Positions 46,968 through 57,009 of a stretch of 64,000 nucleotides of DNA are shown here, in pieces. The stretch comes from Pollenia angustigena. Lineage: Eukaryota > Arthropoda > Insecta > Diptera > Polleniidae. Both the position numbers and the translations under genes were made by a program. Position 1 is the stretch's first letter. Each line of letters starts with the position of its first letter. The stretch is taken from NCBI GenBank assembly GCA_930367215.1, contig OV884059.1, positions 249,363,803 to 249,427,802 of the forward strand, written 5' to 3'. Below the pieces are notes generated by a model. It saw only the letters and a list, made by a program, of their open reading frames with translations. It was not told where the DNA came from and did not search any database.

Positions 46968-47183
46968 TTTTCATTTTTTCGAATTTATTCTATGAGCTAA
47001 ATTTCAGTTATGTATTTTATAAAGCTTTTTTGTAATAGTTCTATTCCTACAATTTTTTATTTATTGTTTTTATAAAATACATAACTGAAATTTAGCTCAT
47101 AGAATAAATTCGAAAAAATGAAAAATGTTGAATATAATATAAAGTTACCTTCGGAAGGAAATAATTCCCAGTTTCTATTTGTA
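46958..47183. mobile_element. Palindromic insertion inside the LINE, 14-bp TSD
   Basis: Arms of about 61 bp (46961-47023 and 47072-47132), including TTCTATGAGCTAAATTTCAG and its inverse, face each other around a ~45-bp core. A one-sided tail matches 12349-12516. TGTAAAGAAATTTC occurs on both sides (46944-46957, 47184-47197), consistent with a 14-bp TSD in the endonuclease coding sequence. Confidence 0.6.
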
Positions 47184-47195
47184 AAGAAATTTCCA

Positions 47196-48217
47196 AATTT
47201 AAGTTTACTATTTAGGTTTGCAACATTATACGATACCAATCGACACACTTCTGATTGCTTGTTGATGGTTGTTGAACTTGTAGCAGCAGCGATAGGGACA
47301 GCGGCAGCAGTTGCAGGCACAACATTTGAAGTAGCAGCGGTTGGCACAGAGTTGATATTTTGCGGTTTTTTTGCATCAATGTTGCATACGAAATTAGCTT
47401 TAGACATCAAATCGCGTAAAAAGTCAGCATCTGCGTTATTATTTGCAATGATCTTTTCATCTGCATAATAAAAAGGTTTGTCATCTATAAAGATGCGTAG
47501 GTCACCATATCGGACTTTCAAATGTTTGTTTATATTTTTTGCGTTATTACCAATCTGTCTTAAGTAATATCTTTTGTTGCGTACATCAGCTGTGTAATCT
47601 TTGTCAATGAAGATATGTGTACCAGCAAGAAAACGTCTACCAGCAATAATTGCATTTACTTCCATGGCAGAATTGAGCGTTAGCAAAAAAGATTTGCCCC
47701 CAGCAATTTTGTGGGCCTCAGTGACATTCACGTTAGCTTTAAGTGTGGTCTTGCACAATTTGTTGAATTCATCAAGAGCCTTAGGCACAGTTTCGCTTAC
47801 GAGGCCATTTACAACAATATTGTTTCGCCTGCTTGCCTTATCCACTTGTTCCAGTCTGTTTTTCATTATTTGCAGTTCATTCTGTAAGCGGGTGTTATCA
47901 CTACGTAGTTGCTGTATCTCTGTAGAAATGTAAGCTAAATCATCCTTCTTTACTACACTTTCCAGCTTTGCGTCCAGCGCATTGTTAAGTTTTTGGTCAA
48001 AAACAGACCAAGAAAAACAATCAGCAGCAGAAGGCGGCACTACGGATGGAATAGCAATGTCACTTCGGCCAGCCACAGAGACATTACTACTGGCGGCAGG
48101 ATTAGCTGGATCCACGGAAGTTGTCACCATCATGTTGATTGCAGTATGTTTCTTTGATATATTGTCCGAAGAAATATCAGGCGACGTCTGCTGCAAATTT
48201 CTTTTTTGTGCATTCAT
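47196..48217 (-). pseudogene. LINE ORF1 protein joined in frame to the endonuclease start
   Basis: ATG at 48217 (minus) opens about 340 codons. A Ser/Pro/Ala-rich N-terminus is followed by a coiled coil (about residues 80-130, heptad-like Leu/Ile with Q-Q-L-R-S-D-N-T-R-L-Q). An RRM-like domain then begins N-N-I-V-V-N-G-L and contains E-A-H-K-I-A-G-G-K and R-R-F-L-A-G-T-H-I-F-I, the organisation of RNA-binding ORF1 proteins. An Ala/Thr-rich linker leads, with no stop, into R-L-V-S-Y-N-V-A-N-L-N, the first motif of the APE endonuclease. The palindromic insertion then ends the frame. Either this LINE has one fused polyprotein, or an ancestral boundary was lost. Confidence 0.75.
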
Positions 48218-48436
48218 AAAATGTTAGGTTAGAAAGCACTGTAGTTGTTGTGAAAATATTGTATCTTTTGTGATGTTTATTATTATTAGTTATTTATTAA
48301 TAATCACTATTATAGCACAATTTAAAATTATTTTGAATATTAGGCACTTTGTTATTGTTTAAATAAAAAATAAAATGAAAATATAAATAAATTTACAGAG
48401 CGCAAAAAAATAGTTTGTTGTTTGACGTTTCAGTGC

Positions 48437-48451
48437 AGACTCCAGACATGA
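48437..48451. other. 15-bp LINE target-site duplication, right copy
   Basis: AGACTCCAGACATGA, identical to 43579-43593, marks the 5' end of the LINE, showing it is not 5'-truncated relative to its insertion. Confidence 0.85.
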
Positions 48452-49346
48452 TAGCGGCTACGTTGTTTTACATTTATGTCACATATAGTCCACCATTTCT
48501 TGGTATTGAAATTCAGCCAGATCGGTCCAACAATGGCTGCGATGGGCGGGATTGGAGAAGTAGGCGTGGTACTTCTCATACAAAAAGTATTAAAAATTTT
48601 ATAAAAACCTGAATTTTTTGACTGTAATATGACCTATGGTTACGCCTTATATATCAGAAGATCGGAAATTTTTAATAGAAAATATTTTCTGAAAAACTCG
48701 GGAAAATCGGTTCAGATACGAAAAAGTTATGACCAAAATATTAATTTTTTTTTGAAAAATACCCATTTTCAGGAACCATAGATCTTTCCGAGTCCACGTT
48801 TTATAGCCAAAATAACTGAAATTTCTTCTTTAACACGTCGGTATATAAATCTGTCAAATCGGTTAAGAAATAGCAGAGTTATGACCAAAATACTGAAATC
48901 CCAAAAATTACACTTTTTTTTTATAATTAAGATTGTTTTTTATACCCTTCACCGAAGGTCCTACACCCTATTAAGTATATATATTCTGGGTCCTTATGCA
49001 AAGCGAAGTTCAAATCCGGTTGTCGTCTCTTCTTCCTATCCCCTCACCCCCCTTCGTATTTGTTTACATATACTAGCATAATGCCCAATATGATTTTCGT
49101 TATCACCCTTCTTTATTATTTCATATAGTTAACGAAATAATTTTAACAAATAGAAACTAAAGACGATTTAAAAAAAATATTTACCAGTTATCGCTTTTTA
49201 AATTTCATTTATAATGAAGTTGTAAGTATTGTAAATATGTATGTATATGTATATGTAAAAATTATTTAGTTGCTCTCTATTCTACTCGCACAATGGTGAA
49301 GGGTATATACGATTCGGCACAGCGGAATATAGCACTCTTACTTGTT

Positions 49347-50101
49347 TATTATACATTCGAGTAAGTGTTCATGATTTGCTAGATCATATGTACTTTTTAA
49401 GAACAAATCCATTTGTGCAGGCGTCTAGTGTTCGCCTTATGGTCAAAATTCGACCAAAAATTTTCATGTTCATATAAAGAAAATATAGGATATCTAAGTA
49501 TATATGAATTTACATGTATCGAGCACTTTTTCCGTCTTAGTGGATCGATTTAAAGAATAACCAAAGACAAAAAAAAACTCATTTAATTCAGTCAACTCAA
49601 GTCAAATGAGTTAAGTATTCAAATTAAATTTGAATATAAAATATCTGTACCCTGCAAATAATAGGACCAATTCAAACACGCGTGTAAAGATAAGCCTACA
49701 AGGGACCAGGACTAGTCCAAAAGTAACCCAAACGTATGGAAAAAACATGGACTACTTAATATTACGATGTCCCAGGGGAGGACCATGTAACCAACCTTTG
49801 GACTACTAAGGAGTAGTTTTAAAACTACTCCATGGTATACACAAGAGGATTAGTTTTGAAGTCGTTTAAAAATGAAAGCACGTCGTTAAAAAACGAAGAC
49901 ATATCGTTTCACAAGAAACACTTTTTAACAATGACATGGTCCATGCTTGCATTACATCGGACCAGTCCTTGGAGTAGTCCATTTTATCAAAATGGATCAT
50001 AAGAAAAATGGAAAAAGGGAAAAACTCCCAAGGAATTTTTATTCACGATAGGGGTGAATATTAATTTCCTAAATATGTTACACCTTCGAAAAATGTTCTG
50101 T
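49347..50101. other. AT-rich intronic stretch, nothing firm
   Basis: GGACTA/TAGTCC words cluster at 49700-50000 (for example GGACTAGTCC and GGAGTAGTCC), suggesting a worn palindromic element. No ends or genes were identified. Confidence 0.35.
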
Positions 50102-50109
50102 ATATACAG

Positions 50110-50540
50110 TAGGGTATACCCCGGTAGGCTAGCTGGTAGCCAGCTAGTCTATCAGCGTCGGGGTTGCGGGTTCGATTCCCGCCAGAGACTCTGGTTTCTT
50201 TCCTGCAGACAAGCATAGAGCTTCGCGGGATTAGCTTAGGAAATTAAAAAAAAAAATGTAAATATAAAAAATTTATCGATTTGTATAAATCGATTAATCG
50301 CACGAATAATTATTCAAGGGAAAAATGTAATCGAATAAAAATCGAACAATTTAATATTATTCGCTTAATCGAATAATTTTAATTTTGTCTCGTTTAGATT
50401 TAGAAATAGGACCAAAAACTATATTTTTTAACATAAAAATTTTAATAAAAAAGAAAATAAGCAATTTTAAATTATTCGAACAGTTAATCGCCCAAAATTA
50501 ATCGATTAATCGAACAACGGTTAATCATTTGAATACCCTA
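50110..50540. mobile_element. Small hAT element with TSD ATATACAG and tRNA-like insert
   Basis: TAGGGTAT on the left and ATACCCTA on the right are its ends. ATATACAG is duplicated outside (50102-50109, 50541-50548). ATCGATTAATCG and CGGTTAATC words match the family of 40190-42804. A tRNA-like unit begins only about 7 bp inside the left end (50116), replacing the expected subterminal sequence. Confidence 0.8.
50116..50190 (+). repeat. tRNA-like SINE head, copy 2
   Basis: The A-box-like TAGGCTAGCTGG and an exact B box GGTTCGATTCC lie about 35 bp apart. GCGGGTTCGATTCCCGC forms a perfect T-arm stem. It is the best preserved of three copies. The 3' side continues into CTCTGGTTTCTTTCCTGCAG and an A run at about 50247. 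Confidence 0.6.
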
Positions 50541-51190
50541 ATATACAGCGATGTAGGGTATCAAATAGTCGCGCTTGACCGAGTTTACTTACTTATTTTT
50601 AAATGCATTATCCAATCACGTTTTAGTTAAATACGTAAATCTTTGAACTATTTTTATGCGTAAAATGTTAAACAGAAAACGTGATTAAAATAGCGCTGTA
50701 TGCAATTTTGTATCAAGTTTATACTTGAAAATATATTTTGATAACTTTTGGACAAATTTCCAAGTTAAAAGTTATTTTTGTTTTTATTTTAAAAATTACT
50801 ATTAATAAAAACAATCAAATAAATAGCGAGTAAAAGGTCTTAAAAAAAATCAGGCCTATAAGAAATATGGCGTCAACTTATCATGTTATATCTGCTGCTA
50901 ATAAAATAGTTATGTAGGTATCTATGTACCTACTTTACACTATAAATCTACATTTTGTATTAAAAATTATTTTTCAATTCAAACTTAATCTAGGAAAAAA
51001 TATTTTTAGTTGTATACACAAGGAAATAAAAGGCATTAAATACTTTCTGCATAAACACCCAACAAACACGAAAGTTTGATTTCAAATTGAAAATGATTTG
51101 AAAATCATAGCTTTATCAACAAAAAGGGGAAATTATTTTCAAATTGAAAAATGCCATTAAAAGTTCAGGGCTTAGATTAGGATTTTCATT

Positions 51191-51302
51191 GATGTCACAC
51201 GTTAACGTTCGCATAGAAAATTACATTTAAAACAAAAACAAATTTTAGAAATTGTTTTTGTTTTAAATGTTATTTTCTATGCGAACGTTAACGTGTGACA
51301 TC
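51191..51302. repeat. Near-perfect 112-bp hairpin
   Basis: GATGTCACACGTTAACGTTC and the following ~30 bases are mirrored by the right arm ending GAACGTTAACGTGTGACATC. There are only 1-2 mismatches and the loop is about 12 nt. It may be a tiny MITE or a hairpin RNA source. Confidence 0.8.
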
Positions 51303-51391
51303 GTGGGCCTGGCTATAAATAGGTTTAAATTGTGTTTTCAGTAATATTTTCCGTACAAATTTATCTAAAAATACATTATAAATCCATTTAA

Positions 51392-51837
51392 TCTATGTAT
51401 ATATATAAAACAAGATGTGAAATTTTCAGGGAATCTTCAGAATATTCAGCTGGGTGACACTGTAAAGGCTGATTTTTGATTTTCGGTCTGCGGGCGGCGG
51501 GGCGTGGCAAAATTCCAATTTTTATATTGTACCACCAACCACGCCTATTTTTACGCCCACTTTTCTTATTAAGCGCTTAACTTGAGAACGGCTTGACCGA
51601 TTTGGACGATTTTTTCTTTAAAATCATCGCCATGGTCCAACTTACGTTCTTACGGAAAGAAACTGTTGCCCCGCCCACTTTAACGCCTACATTTTTCGAT
51701 TTAGCTAAAATCAGAAAATGGCTCCATCGATTTGACTAATTTTTCTTTCAAATATTCGTATTTTTTTAACGATTTTAAAAATCGAACGCAAACATTTTTC
51801 CTAATTTGGACAGGACAATGTCTGTCGCGTCAGCTAG
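51392..51837 (+). mobile_element. Short Helitron-like element
   Basis: It begins TC directly after an A (51391) and ends CTAG directly before a T (51838), matching the Helitron rules (5' TC, 3' CTRR, insertion between A and T, no TSD). GACAG/CTGTC just before the end can form the expected small hairpin. The end ATGTCTGTCGCGTCAGCTAG is similar to ends I recall in insect Helitrons. It is 446 bp and non-coding. Confidence 0.55.
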
Positions 51838-51838
51838 T

Positions 51839-52789
51839 TTCTAATAAATAAGAACGTAAAAAAGTACATCTAAATAAAGAAGTTTCATTGAAAGTAATTA
51901 AATTCTTAAATTAGTGATTAATAAATTTTGGGCAAGAAGATTTTAGTTTGGGAGCGATGCAGCTCCTTCATCATATGGAATCTTAAGGGTTCTTAATTTA
52001 ATATTATATTTTTTGATATTGAAATAATATAGAAAATATTTTGAGAAAATTCTATTTAAAAAATCTCATTAAAAATATGTGGATTTTTCTAAATTAATTC
52101 TTAATAGGTTAGTTATTAAAAGATATTCTTAAGCAAATTATATATACACCTTCTGGCATTAAGTACTTGATTTTTTTGTTCTTTAAATATGAAACTTTAT
52201 AATAATACGGCTTTTTTTTCAAAAATAATTTTTTTCATCAATATTCTAAGATGTTTTTTTTAAAGATTTTGTATTACCAGAAATAATAAACAACAAGCTG
52301 ATACAAAACTTCATTGTTTTACAAATTTTATCATAATATGAGAAAAAAAATCTTTAAACCATATTTTTGTCAAAAAATAATCATAATTATGATAAAATCA
52401 TCATTCTGGCAACGCTTTTTATATATTATATTTAAACACAACTTTGTCTGTCTAAACACGAAACAAAGTATAAAAGAGAATTCTACAAACTTTGTCAAAG
52501 TAAGCTTTGCCTGTCTTAAAGAGGACAAAGGAATTTTTCGCACAAAAAGTTTAAAATCGCACTCAAAATGGGCTGTGTGATAAGAAGTAAAAACGGAGGT
52601 AAAGCCGCTAAATTGACAAACTGCTATTATTTATTAAAGATAGCGGCCAACTTCACTATTAAACGCGCTGTCAAAATCGGATTTTGCAATTGCAAAGCCT
52701 TGACGCCGCGCTATTTAGGGATGCTTCATAAAAACTGTACGCGCTTGACAATTTTTAAAAACTAGAAAACGCGTGCGGTTTTTGTTTAG
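51839..52789. other. AT-rich intronic stretch, no gene
   Basis: Frames at 52314-52580 and 52568-52765 are rich in Lys/Phe/Ile with no family features. TTTAAAATCGC and GCTAAATTGACAAAC words do not form recognisable ends. Confidence 0.4.
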
Positions 52790-52876
52790 GTCATACCAAA
52801 CGTCAAAGTCCATATAAAAAAAAACTTTAAAATTTTTGTCAGCTTTTTTTATATGAAGTTTGACGTTTGGTATGAC
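52790..52876. repeat. 87-bp hairpin (GTCATACCAAACGTCAAA arms)
   Basis: GTCATACCAAACGTCAAAGT on the left and the reverse complement of the right arm (GTCATACCAAACGTCAAACT) enclose an A/T-rich core. TATAAAAAAA / TTTTTTTATA continue the pairing. It is similar in size and style to 51191-51302 but with different sequence. Confidence 0.7.
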
Positions 52877-53758
52877 AACAAATTGTCAGGTGTAGACCCT
52901 ATGTAAGGGTAAGAACATAAGATGTTTTTGAAAGAAAGGTAGGCGAATACCCTTTGGTATCCATACGAAGAAATGCATATGACCTTAAAGAATAATGCTG
53001 CTTGACAGTATTTTACGAAACGGCAGGGAACGTTTTAAACAAGAACGACTGTTCATTTAGAACTGACTAAAAAAAAGACGATTGTCTTTTTCTGTAACGC
53101 ATATTTTTTAAACCTGATGACTAATAAGATGACGTTTTGTTTTGCGACATAGCCAATATGATGCGTTTCTTTAAAGATGGCTAAAAAGAGTAAAGAGAAA
53201 ACCTTTAAATGAATTTGAAAGACGAAATATAATTTGAACTATAGAATTTGTAAAACTTTAGGTAGTGCATTTCCATTAAAAGATTTGCAGAAATTGTGTT
53301 TTATTAACATCACCATGGATGCGAATCAATAATTAGATATTTTAAAGCGTCGTTTAAAATAGAAAGCCGAATAAAAAGTTTTATGAGGAAAATTACCATT
53401 AACAAAGGCGCTTTTGGCAAGATAGTGGCTTTTCTACAACTGTGGTAAAGTACAGTCCCCCCCGCCCTGCTTACAGTTAAGATTATAATCCAATTTATAA
53501 TTTTTGGACTTATCTGAAAAAAGGATTGCCAAAAGACGTCCAAAAAAATCAAGAGGAGTAAAAACTGTAATTTAGTAGGAATGGCGTAACAAACCAACAG
53601 AATGTGATCATAAATTAAATAATTCTATAAAATGGCGTCTGCAAGTCGTGATTGATGACAATGGTGGTGAATGCTTCATTTGCCTCCATTATTATTAAAT
53701 AACACACTTATTCAATATTAATAACAATGTTTAACATTTACTTTTTTATAACTTTCAG

Positions 53759-54067
53759 GTGACACTATGCAACATAATAATAGCAAGACTAGTTCATATT
53801 CATTGCTTAATGCTCAGACGTATAAAAGTAATACTTCCGATTCAGGTTTATCCAGAAATAATAACCATGAAAATGCAAACATCTCAAGCGCAAAGAAACG
53901 CAAATCACGGAGTACCATAAAACGACTAGATTCGACAAATAATAAAACAATCCTTCATTCCAAAAACAATCACGAACGTTTGTTGTCATCTGGTTCCGCA
54001 ATTAAGAATTGGTTAGAAAATTCTGTGTATACTTATGAGGAAAATTGCATATCTTCTTGTTTCAAAG
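53759..54067 (+). CDS. Candidate second coding exon of the unrecognised host gene
   Basis: The acceptor TTTTTTATAACTTTCAG precedes 53759. The exon holds 2 + 306 + 1 bases with no stop and ends AAAG|GTGAGC, a good donor, again in phase 1. The encoded 103 residues are Ser/Asn/Thr-rich. They contain a strongly basic patch (A-K-K-R-K-S-R-S-T-I-K-R) and end N-W-L-E-N-S-V-Y-T-Y followed by a Cys-containing stretch. With exon 1 this would be a membrane-anchored protein with a disordered, basic juxtamembrane region. The symmetric phases (1-1) would also fit a cassette exon. The family is not recognised. The next exon is not visible and probably lies past the window. The open frame running a few codons beyond the donor to 54084 is intronic. 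Confidence 0.55.
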
Positions 54068-54590
54068 GTGAGCCGATTTATTAAAATTTTAAAACAAAAT
54101 ATTTCTTTAAGTTATTAAAGTATTTCTCTTAATGTAAAAAATATAACGCTCGGGTAATGCTGGGAGTCGATTCTGGTTCTGTGAAATGAAAACTTTTTTC
54201 ACATTTTCATAGAGTTTCTGAATCTCGTTTAGTGAAAAAATTATAAATAAAATAAAATGTTTCCATATGAAAAGAACAAGTGGAATGAAACAAATTGTTT
54301 TCACAACTTCACAGTAATACGGATCTTGTTGTGTTTAATAGTGCAAAGAAGTGTCAAAAACTTTGACATATTTTTACTCATTCATTTTAACGGTGAAAAC
54401 TGTCAATTTATTCCCAGCAAAAACTTACATTGCAAAGTAATGAGTTAAAAAGCTAATATAACGACTCTTCACTACTTATACATTGGCATTTTAACTCATT
54501 ATTTTAACACGGTGATGTCATTGGAGGCAAGTACTTACCACCCTCGCTTACAAATAGGGAGTTAAATAACTTATTACTCCGATGTTACCA
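54068..54590 (+). other. Start of the following intron, no gene
   Basis: AT-rich sequence after the GTGAGC donor. It has small frames but nothing protein-like. Repeats resume near 54590. Confidence 0.45.
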
Positions 54591-54702
54591 AAATTACAAT
54601 TACATAACATGTAATAACTTTAAAAAAAATTTTTTTTTTATTATTTTTTTTCTATTTTTTTCTTATTTTATTTTACTTTTTTTTTATCAAAAAGTAATTT
54701 CA

Positions 54703-55108
54703 ATTTTTGGGAATACAAAATTTTAATTTCAAAAGATTTTGTTATTCGTGCTTAATTCCCAGTTTTTATTCTTGATAAAAACACTTGAAATTTATTGTTG
54801 ATGGGATAAGCTATTCCTATGCATTTCACTGGTTGCTTAGGCCAGATCATCAGGAAACTTCATCCATAAAGATTTTAGACAAACTAAAGATATTAAACCA
54901 AATGAAACTGTTAAACGTATAAGACTTATAGCAACAGTTTTACTTGTAACAATATCAAAGCTGGAACAAAATACATCAACAATAAAAAAGAAGAAAAAAA
55001 AAAAAAAAAAGTGGGTTTATCTCATCTTACACTCCCCACTACAATTAGTGTTTTTATCAAGAATAAAAACTGGGAATTAAGCACGAATAACAAAATCTTT
55101 TGAAATTA
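54703..55108 (-). repeat. Inverted partial copy of the 470-bp repeat of 30986-32055
   Basis: TTGGGAATACAAAATTTTAA through CTTAATTCCCAGTTTTTATT to TAGGCCAGATCATCAGGAAA is the inverse of the 30986 unit. An A run interrupts it near 54987-55010. The final part (55046-55108) is a short direct copy (GAATAAAAACTGGGAATTAA) facing the first, so the block carries its own inverted repeat. Confidence 0.75.
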
Positions 55109-55194
55109 ATATTTTACTTTATTTTACATTTTTTCTGTTTTTTCTTATTTTATTTTACATTGTTTTATTTTTTATTTTTTTTCTGTCTCTGGTG

Positions 55195-55259
55195 GGATTC
55201 GATCGTGCAACCTCGGTGCTGATAGACTAGCTCACTACCAGCTTGTCTACTGGGGCAGC
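55195..55259 (-). repeat. tRNA-like SINE head, copy 3 (minus strand)
   Basis: Read on the minus strand it parallels 41226-41300: CTGCCCCAGTAGACAAGCTGG, then CACCGAGGTTGCACGATCG. The B box is worn. The hAT at 55259 inserted into its first bases (TSD TGGGGCAG). Confidence 0.5.
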
Positions 55260-55458
55260 AGGGATGTCAGATGTGACGATTTTACGTCATTTTGACGATT
55301 TTTTCGCTGAATTTACCAAAATGACGATTGACGATTTTGAATGTAGAGTCACTTAGGTGTTGACGATTTAATCCCGTCAATAAATTTAGTTTAAACTTTA
55401 ATCTTTCATCAAATTTTTAACACTTTAATCTGTCAAGTAAAGTTTTTTTCTTACCGAA

Positions 55459-55620
55459 CGTTTCCACATGCAAGTAATTACTTGCAAGTAGTGTATACGT
55501 ATTATCAACAAAAAATCGAGGAAACAGCCGATTGGCTGAATGAACAAAAATTGTGTGAATGTTAGTGAAAAAGTGTCAGTGTATTGAGTTTTTCGAACTT
55601 GCACTTGCATGTGGAAACGG
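55459..55620. mobile_element. Small MITE with CGTTTCCACATGCAAGT ends
   Basis: CGTTTCCACATGCAAGT at the left is the inverse of ACTTGCATGTGGAAACG at the right. The interior repeats CTTGCAAGTA. It is nested inside the hAT at 55259-57638. No TSD was read. Confidence 0.55.
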
Positions 55621-55668
55621 GGGGTTAGTTAATATATGTATATAGAGGCGAATATATATTTATTTCTA

Positions 55669-55700
55669 CTAGCGGACTCGACGAACTTCGCCTCGTCCCA
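55669..55700 (-). mobile_element. Possible Helitron 3' end (minus strand)
   Basis: CTAGCGGACTCGACGAAC read on the plus strand is the inverse of a Helitron-like terminus ending CTAG, and resembles the end of 51392-51837 (TCTGTCGCGTCAGCTAG). It has the same strand sense as the helicase fragment at 57010-57425, so both may come from one Helitron. Confidence 0.35.
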
Positions 55701-57009
55701 ATTTTAAGCCTTCAGACAAACTTAAGAGTAATAATACAACACAAATATTACAATTTTTAATATGATTTATTTGAATGGAATCAGTAGAGAGCGATTTGAT
55801 GTACAAAAATCTATAAATCACTAAATATATAAACCATCTTTAAACGCATAAAATTCAGCGTTTAAACTACCAACACAGACCATATGAATTTGATAAGATT
55901 TATCGTAGTGCTGTCACATGTTATTTTTTTACCACATATAACACATGGGAGAATGATTTATAGTTGCTGAGTTTAAACTACATATAAATTCAAGTTTAGT
56001 TCAACTAAACCAGCGTTTAAACCATCAGTGGTTTATAAGCCATTATTGTACAAGTTTTTTTTTAGAAAAACTAAAAAACAACTAGTTAATATTAGTCAGG
56101 GCCATTTTTTGATGTTTTTTTTTATATTGGCAGGACGATTTTTCGAAAAAAAAATAATCTGACAGCACTATTTCACTTGTTTGTTTTATTTGAGTACAAT
56201 AACTGCCTGCTTTTAAAACACGAGTGCAAAACTCCTTCAAATTACTGCCTGCTTTTAGATCGCGAGCACAAAAGTGACTCGTTTAACTAATATTTAAAAC
56301 AAAATTTAAAAATGTCCATTCCTTAAGGGGTTCCCATACAAAAAGTTTAATACAGACTAGAAATATATTGAAGAAAACGTACCATAACAGCCAAGGAGTC
56401 TCCTTAACAATTTTTCGAGACATACTTGCCCCTTATCACCACTTCTTAAGGGGGCTCCCATACAAATATTGCGATTTATGAAATTTTTAAATTAATTAAA
56501 ATTTTTTGACTTTTGTGAATAAAATCAAAAGTTGTTAACAGATTTTAATCATTTATAGCTGTAATTTTTAATAGATTTTTAACAAACAAAAATTTCGAAA
56601 TGTTGATTAAAAATTATTTTTGTTGCCAAAAAAAAAAAAACAATATGTTTCTAAAACGACAGCGCATGTTAGAAAAAAATTTAACGTTTAAAGGAAATTT
56701 TATTGCGGATTTTCGTTTTTTTTAGTATGTCATTTCAATAAACTGAACCGTTTTTGAACCGGTATTGGATTCAGCGTACCCGAAAAAGGTTTAAGAGCCA
56801 GTTGCCAAATTCTAGCACAGTGTAATTGTTTGATAAAACTTGCGAAAAGCAATAAAAAACATTTTTAAATATAACAATAAAAAGAAATTAATTGGACTTT
56901 ATATTTATACTGTGTACTTTTTTTCTTAACCTTTAATAATCAATGTACTTTAATTGCAACAAAAAAAGTTGGGAACCCTATATGTAGTTGTCCTGCGATT
57001 TAACTTTGA

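Larger units (their letters stand above)
43594..48436 (-). mobile_element. Full-length but inactive LINE (APE-type non-LTR retrotransposon)
   Basis: The 4,843-bp element lies between perfect 15-bp duplications (AGACTCCAGACATGA). On the minus strand it has a 5' UTR of about 220 bp, an ORF1-type protein, an APE endonuclease, a reverse transcriptase, a C-terminal Cys/His motif and a 3' tail of ATTC repeats after AATAAA. It is broken by one ~225-bp insertion, one frameshift and three nonsense codons. The tail of four-base repeats rather than poly(A), and the ORF1 type, suggest a CR1/L2/I-like relative, but the clade is undecided. Confidence 0.85.
43393..49346 (-). repeat. Dipteran TATACCCTTCACC repeat, copy B, split by a LINE
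   Basis: This is the inverse of copy A. It starts TTTTTATACCCTTCACCACA at 43393 and ends at GCACTCTTACTTGTT (49346). The LINE (43594-48436) inserted at AGACTCCAGACATGA. The part 48452-48740 retains sequence that copy A has lost. Frames here (48415-48612, 48881-49081) are not genes. Confidence 0.65.
3183..53758 (+). other. Inferred ~50.6-kb first intron filled with transposons
   Basis: The donor GTAAGT is at 3183-3188. The acceptor is at 53757-53758, preceded by a T-rich tract ending ACTTTCAG. The phases agree (1 and 1). Almost all the sequence between is recognisable or suspected transposable-element material, much of it nested, and no other host-like ORF was found. The intron is inferred from the exon pair and is not shown by transcript data. 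Confidence 0.45.

Noticed and set aside
47118..48227. Plus-strand ORFs over the LINE ORF1
   Set aside because: They are antisense shadows of the minus-strand ORF1 frame; the plus-strand translations show no domain.
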